Made by a program: the position numbers and the translations under genes. The notes below the pieces were generated by a model, which ran no database searches, was not told where the DNA came from, and worked only from the letters and a program-made list of their open reading frames with translations. A DNA stretch of 64,000 nt from Planctomycetota bacterium (lineage in GTDB: Bacteria > Planctomycetota > J058), in assembly GCA_023954375.1 (NCBI GenBank), contig JAMLIC010000047.1, positions 1-64,000 of the forward strand. Direction: 5' to 3'. The stretch's first letter is position 1. The number at the start of each line of letters is the position of its first letter. Shown here piece after piece: positions 59,238 through 64,000 of the stretch.

Positions 59238-60251
59238 ATGCCGCTCACCTACTCCAGCTTCGGGCTGCTCAAGGGGCTCCGTCAGGCGGCGTTCGCGTTG
59301 CGCCGCGGCGACGGGCTCCGCCAGGAGGTCGCCGTGCTCGCCGCGCGGCTCCGCCGCGACCAGGCCCGCATGCGCGCGTTCCTCGGGCGCGAGCTGCGCG
59401 ACCTCGACGTCCTCGAGCTCGGGCCCGGCCAGCACTGCACGCGCTCGCGCGTGCTCGGCCTGCGCAACCGCGTCACCGCCGTGGACCTCGACGAGGTCCT
59501 CCTCGGCCTGGACCCCAGGGCGGTGCTCCGGGCCGCCCGGGCCAACGGGGCCGGGAGGGTCGTGAAGACGCTCGCCCGCAAGGCGCTCGGCGTCGACCGG
59601 GCCGTGCGCCGGGCCTGGGCCGAGGCGACCGGCGCGGGGTCGTTGCCCGACCCCCGGCTCGTCCGCGCCGACGTGTGCGCCGGGCTCCCGTTCGCGCCGG
59701 CTTCGTTCGACCTGGTCGCCTCGTGGTCGGTGTTCGAGCACCTCCCCGACCCGGCGCGCGCGCTCGACCACGTGATCGCCGCCCTCCGCCCGGGCGGCGT
59801 CCTGTGCATCGGGATCCACCTGTTCACCTCGCACACCGGGCACCACGACATCCGCGCCTTCACCGGGGGCGAGGACGCCCTGCCGCCGTGGGCCCACCTG
59901 CGCGACGGCACGCGCCACCTGGTGCGCCCCAGCGCCGTGCTGAACGGCTGGCGCCTGCGCCAGTGGCGGGCGCTGTTCGAGGCCAGCGCCCCCGGCGCCG
60001 CCGAGCTCCAGGAGCGCTACGGCGAGGACCGCCTGCGCGACGCCCTGACGCCCGAGGTGCGGGCGGAGCTCAGCGGCTACGAGGACGAGGAGCTGCTCAC
60101 GGTCGACGTCTTCTACTTCTGGCGCAAGCCGCCCGCCGTCCCGGCGGTCCGACCCGAGATCCCCGTGGTCCGGGCGGTGCACGAGGCCGCGGCGGCGCAC
60201 GAGCGCCCCGCCGCCGCGCCGCCGGCGCCGGTCGATGCACGGGTGGCCTGA
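59238..60251 (+). CDS. SAM-dependent methyltransferase (class I, type 11-like)
   Basis: 337 residues. The N-terminal helical lead (LRQEVAVLAARLRRDQARMR) is followed by motif I DVLELGPGQHCTRSRVLGL, acidic motif II VTAVDLDEVLLGL, an insertion of about 60 residues, then FAPASFDLVASWSVFEHLPD and LRPGGVLCIGIHLFTSHTG. The order and FEHLPDP match methyltransferase type 11 proteins acting on glycans or lipids. The C-terminal tail is Pro/Ala-rich. ATG 59238 is preferred since the frame upstream to 58764 overlaps the MobA-like gene. It is convergent with the porin gene, 5 bases apart. Confidence 0.85.
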   Translation: MPLTYSSFGLLKGLRQAAFALRRGDGLRQEVAVLAARLRRDQARMRAFLGRELRDLDVLELGPGQHCTRSRVLGLRNRVTAVDLDEVLLGLDPRAVLRAARANGAGRVVKTLARKALGVDRAVRRAWAEATGAGSLPDPRLVRADVCAGLPFAPASFDLVASWSVFEHLPDPARALDHVIAALRPGGVLCIGIHLFTSHTGHHDIRAFTGGEDALPPWAHLRDGTRHLVRPSAVLNGWRLRQWRALFEASAPGAAELQERYGEDRLRDALTPEVRAELSGYEDEELLTVDVFYFWRKPPAVPAVRPEIPVVRAVHEAAAAHERPAAAPPAPVDARVA

Positions 60252-60256
60252 CCAGA

Positions 60257-61507
60257 TCAGAAGGAGACGCTCAGGTCGACCGCCAGCGTGTCCTGATACG
60301 AGCGGGTGGGGAGCCCGCGCCGGCCCAGGAACACGTCGTCGGCCGTCGAGCGGTCGCGCCGCCACTCGAGGCGCAGGAGCCCCCGCTCGAGGACGACGAG
60401 GCCGAGCGTGGCGGTCGTGTCGACGAGCGCCTGATCGATCCCGGTCTTCGAGCCGCCCTGGTCCCGCCATCAGGTGACCCGCCCGGCGACATAGAGGGTC
60501 GCCGCCTCGCCCCAGGTGAACACGTCCTGCCGGACGACCAGCATGGCGCCGCCGTACTTGGCCGTGCCGCCGCGGAGGGCCGCCCCCTCCTCCTGCCCGT
60601 AGTGCAGGGCCGCGCCGAACTCGGTGGCGGTGGGGGCCCGCCAGGCCACGTCGAGCTGCACGAGCCAGCGCAGGTCGCGCTCGTCTGCCGGTCGCTCGGC
60701 CCCGACGAGCCAGTTGAGCGCCACGCGGGGGTGGTGCCGCTCGCCGCGCCAGGCGAGCTGCCCGCCGTAGCTCTTGGCGTCGTTGTCGTCGACGACGAGG
60801 TCCCAGCCGTTGACGACCCACTGGGTGTACGTCAGCCCCGGCGTGAGGTCGAAGCCCAGCGACGCCCCGGTGTGCGTGAAGGGGGTGAAGTTCGTGAAGT
60901 AGGAGAGGGACAGGTTCGGGTTGTCCGGCACGTCGAGGCTCTCGAAGCCGAACCAGCCGTACACCCGCCCCGCCCGGAGGCGGATGGGGGTGAGCGGCGT
61001 CGGCACCTGGAGCTCGGCCCAGCCCTCGACCAGGTTGATCTCCTTCCCGCCGAGGAAGTCGGGGTCAAGGGAGAACACGTGGGGGACCATGCGGCCGACG
61101 CCCACGGCCACGGCGAAGCCCACGTCCCACTCGGTCCCCTCGACCTCGCGGCGGACGCCGAGCTTGCAGTAGGGCACGCTGAAGGTCAGGTGGTCCGTGT
61201 CGTTGACCCGATAGGGGAACGCGTCCTTCCGCGCCTCGCGGGGGCGGGCCAGCCCGGCCATGAACAGCGCGTTGGCGAACCCGCTCAGCTCCACGCGGTC
61301 CAGGGCCGCGCGCACCGCCCGGGTCAGCGCCCCGTCGGCCTGCCGCTCCGCCTCGAGCGCCGCGATCCGCTCCTCGAGCGACGCAACAGGTGGCGCCTCC
61401 TCGGCCGGGGGTCCCGGCGCGCCCTCGTCCTGTGCGCCGGCCGGGACGGCGGCGAGCAGCATGAGGAGCAGCGGACTCAGCAGGGGGTGGCCGTGTCGCC
61501 CTGACAT
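60257..61507 (-). CDS. Outer-membrane porin-like protein (OprO/P or Mtr-type barrel), interrupted by an in-frame TGA
   Basis: From ATG 61507: a signal peptide (LSPLLLMLLAAVPAGAQ), a coiled-coil trimerisation-like segment (ASLEERIAALEAERQ), then barrel strands with alternating residues (LSGFANALFMAGL, RLRAGRVYGWFGFESLD). At 60470-60472 an in-frame TGA follows GRVT. The same frame then continues for 71 codons (LVDTTATLGLVVLERGLLRL, DTLAVDLSVSF) to TGA 60257. This tail ends in Phe, the canonical last barrel strand. The gene is thus a nonsense mutant, a sequencing error, or read through. The intact length would be about 416. Confidence 0.8.
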
Positions 61508-61556
61508 CCCCCTGTTGTCCCCAGCCGGCGGCGCGGGGGCAACCGGCAGGCGGGCG

Positions 61557-63949
61557 TCACCCCACGCGTCGGCGCGGTCGCGGCGCCGGCGGCGGCGCCG
61601 GCTCGCGCGCAGCCGCCCGGGCGGCCTCGGCCAGCCGCGCGCGGAGCGCCTGCAGGTCGGCGCGCTCGGGCGCGAGCGCGAGCGCGCGCCGCGCGTCGAG
61701 CTCGGCCTCGCGCAGCTTGCCCAGCTGCTCCCGGGCCAGGGCGCGGGCGTGGTACAGCTCGACCCGCACGTGGGGCGCGCGCACCTCGTCGAGCAGGTCC
61801 GCGGGTCGGGCGAGGCCGCGGGGCTCCGCGCCGACGACGAAGCAGAGGAGCAGCGTGAGGTGCGCCTCGCCGCGCTCGGAGCCGTCCTCCATCGCGCGGT
61901 AGATCCGGCGCAGCACCTGGCGGCGGACCGCCTCGTCGTCGCGCCCCGCGACCTCGGCCGCGCCCAGGCAGAACTCGACGGGCAGCGGGGGGTCGGGGCG
62001 GTCGAGGGCGCGGAGGAGGGCGCCGGTCGCGCCCTCGTCGAGCGGGGCGCCGCCGAGGAGGCGCGTCAGGCGCAGGAGGTCGATCAGCCGCGCCTGGGAG
62101 GTCGCGGAGAGCTGATGGCCGCGGCGGAGCTCATCGAGCAGCGGCTCGGCGAGGCGTCGCACGCGGGCAGCCAGGGCCAGCGCGCGCGGCGAGGGCGCCT
62201 CGCCCGCCGGAGCGTCGACCACGAGCCGCGCGGCGAGGGCCACGTCGCCGCGCCCGAGCGCCTGCTCGACGCGCGCCAGCGCGACCTCGCGCGCCGCCCC
62301 GTCGTGGTGGGCGCGGAGCCGCTCGAGCACCGGGGCGGCCTCCGGATCGCGGCCGAGCGCGAGGAGGGCGCGCGACCGCAGGAGCTCGTCGTCGCGCGTG
62401 AGCCCGACCGACGCGGCGACGACGCGCAGGTCGTCGAGGACGGCGGCGGCGCGGCCGATGTCGTCCAGGGCGTCGCGTCCGCGCGCGCGCGCCCGCCAGG
62501 CGCGCAGCTCCGGGCGCAGGACGCCGCCCTCGATCGCCAGCGACAGGTGCTCGACGGCGCCGGCGGCGTCCGCGGTGACGCCCAGGGCGGCGGCCGCCCC
62601 GAAGAGGGCGGACGCGGCGGGCGCCGGCGCGCCGGCCGCGCGCCCCAGGGCCGCGCCCAGCGCGGCGGCGATCGCCCGCGCGCCGGCGAGGAGGCCTTCG
62701 AGGACCGCGACCCCCGTCTCGGCGCGGGCGAGGTCCGGGGCGAGCACGCCGAGCGCGCGAGGCCGTGAGGCGGCCGCGCAGCGTACGCGATCGCCGGGCC
62801 GTCGGCCTGGAGCGAGCAGGGCGAGGCGAGCTGCAGGTCGACCTCGCGGGTCAGGGCGGCGGCCCGCGCCGCCAGGTCGGCCGGGTCGGGGCCGACGGCG
62901 GCCGGCGAGCGGAGGAGGAGGAGGGCGCCGCAGGCCAGGGCCAGGGCCGCCGCGACCGCCCAGGGCAGGCGGGCCGGCGGCGTGGCCGGCGCCGGCGCCG
63001 GCGGTGGGGGCGCGACGAACGGCAGGCGGTCCGAGCGCGCGCGCGCGATGTCGTCGCGCGGCGCCGCGCGGCGCGGCCGCTCGAGCAGCGCGTCGGCGTC
63101 GACGACCTCGTCGTCGAGCGCGCCGGGGGGGAGGACGACCGTGTCGGGCGCCGGGGCGGCGGCGAGGTCCCGGCCGGTGTACGGCGCGGGGAGGTCGTCG
63201 CGGTCCGGGACGGCGGTGTCGGCGGCGGAGAACGCCGGGGCCGAAGGCGTCGCGCCCGGCGAGAGCCGCGGCGCGCGCGGGGCGGGCCCGATCGTCGGGG
63301 CGAGCGCGGCGCCCTCCGCCTGCACGTCCCAGTCGGCCCCCGAGACCGCCGGGCGCCCCTCGTCGGCGCGCCGGCTCGACTCGAGCAGCAGGGCGGTGAG
63401 CGTCGCCCCCTCCATGCGCCGGGGGCCCAGCTCCGCCGTGCGCGCGAAGCTGAACCGGCCCTCCTCGAGCGCCAGCATGGCGAGCACGGCCGCGTCGTCG
63501 CGCAGCCCCTGGAAGGCGGCCGACAGCGGCCGCCCGGCCTCGAGGACGACCTGGCCGCGGCGCCGGCCCGAGGCCACCTGGAGGGTGCCGGTCCGGGCGT
63601 TGAACTCGAGCTGCTGGAGCACCTCGGCCAGGGGGACCGCGTCGATCCGGCCCGACATGGCGTGGGCGACGTCGACGGCCGGCGCCTCGTCGTCCTCGTG
63701 CTCCCAGGCGGCGGCGCGCTCCTCGTCGAGCACCTCCATGACGTAGGGGCCGACCTTGATCACGTCGCCGACCCGGAGGTCGGTGGTGGACACGCGCCGC
63801 TCGTTGACCAGGGTGCCGTTGCTCGAGCCCTCGTCCTCGAGCACGAGGTGCTGGCGGCGCACCTTGATCGAGCAGTGGTGACGCGAGACCTCGAGGTGCG
63901 GCAGGACGACGTGGCACTCGGGGCCGCGGCCGATGGTCACCAGGGGCAA
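61557..63949 (-). CDS. FHA-DUF4388-TM-TPR regulatory protein, one frameshift
   Basis: The N-terminal FHA domain (TIGRGPECHVVL, SRHHCSI, DEGSSNGTLVN) is followed by a DUF4388/PATAN domain (LQQLEFNARTGTLQV, GQVVLEAGRPLSAAF). A low-complexity linker, a transmembrane helix (LPWAVAAALALACGALLLL) and about 390 residues of TPR-like helices follow. The frame changes near 62775 (after AIAYAA, resuming at SRPRALGVLAPDL), consistent with one lost base, and the end is PRPRRRVG. Start TTG 63949 or GTG 63940 both precede TIGRGPEC, and the gene could also begin beyond the window. DUF4388 proteins are gliding- and polarity-related in myxobacteria. Confidence 0.82.
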
Positions 63950-64000
63950 GGGGCCGAGCGGAAGGGGCGGGAGCGGCCGGCAGCAGAGGAGCGCCAGCGG

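Noticed and set aside
60470..60472. Selenocysteine codon in the porin
   Set aside because: No Sec-dependent chemistry is expected in a porin strand, and no SECIS-like hairpin was recognised directly after the TGA.

Overview
The window is about 64 kb of very GC-rich bacterial chromosome. It is dense with Hanks-type Ser/Thr protein kinases (five), FHA domains (three), TPR proteins, a PEGA lipoprotein and secreted or outer-membrane proteins. A eukaryotic-type isoleucyl-tRNA synthetase and an archaeal-type GAPDH-like protein are also present. Together this suggests a Planctomycetota (or Myxococcota-like) genome. No rRNA or tRNA gene was recognised, so the affiliation is inference. Many genes are chained by 4-base start/stop overlaps (ATGA or GTGA).

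Layout. 1-296: copy 1 of a ~100 bp dispersed repeat. 297-6181: Lhr-type helicase (-), outer-membrane barrel protein (+), M14-like peptidase (+). 6200-8056: TPR kinase (-). 8197-18355: rightward chain lipA, E1-beta, lpdA, membrane paralogue 1, a 1320-aa TPR kinase, membrane paralogue 2. 18357-24234: leftward operon of PEGA lipoprotein, CvpA-like protein with a hexamer-repeat linker, TPR protein and a small helical protein. 24327-28097: GAPDH-like protein (+), then secreted protein, MBL-fold RNase-like protein and purN (-). 28193-31561: FHA kinase (+) and membrane kinase (-). 31563-37537: a leftward pair, a small metal-ribbon/beta-sandwich protein and a 1761-aa orphan protein, running into the membrane kinase. 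37766-43742: ileS, FHA protein and kinase in one chain.

43743-49743 is an accessory and decay zone. It holds two tandem copies of a module of four-helix-bundle (23S-IVS type) genes, a decayed IS66 element, and repeated (CCCGCT), (CCGAGA), (CCGATG) and (CCGAAG) hexamer tracts at the boundaries.

49744-53341: Yip1-like protein, MacA-like adaptor and MacB-like permease. 53342-53731: copy 2 of the dispersed repeat. 53732-59082: glycine-rich membrane protein, then a tight chain of Ser/Thr dehydratase, methyltransferase, beta-helix protein, secreted protein and MobA-like transferase. 59238-60251: a second methyltransferase. 60257-61507: porin interrupted by an in-frame TGA. 61557-63949: FHA-DUF4388-TM-TPR protein.

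Several genes (TPR protein, membrane kinase, FHA-DUF4388 protein) are broken by single-base frame changes, while both sides still encode coherent family sequence. I read these mainly as consensus errors in GC runs. The IS66 and four-helix-bundle region shows genuine decay.
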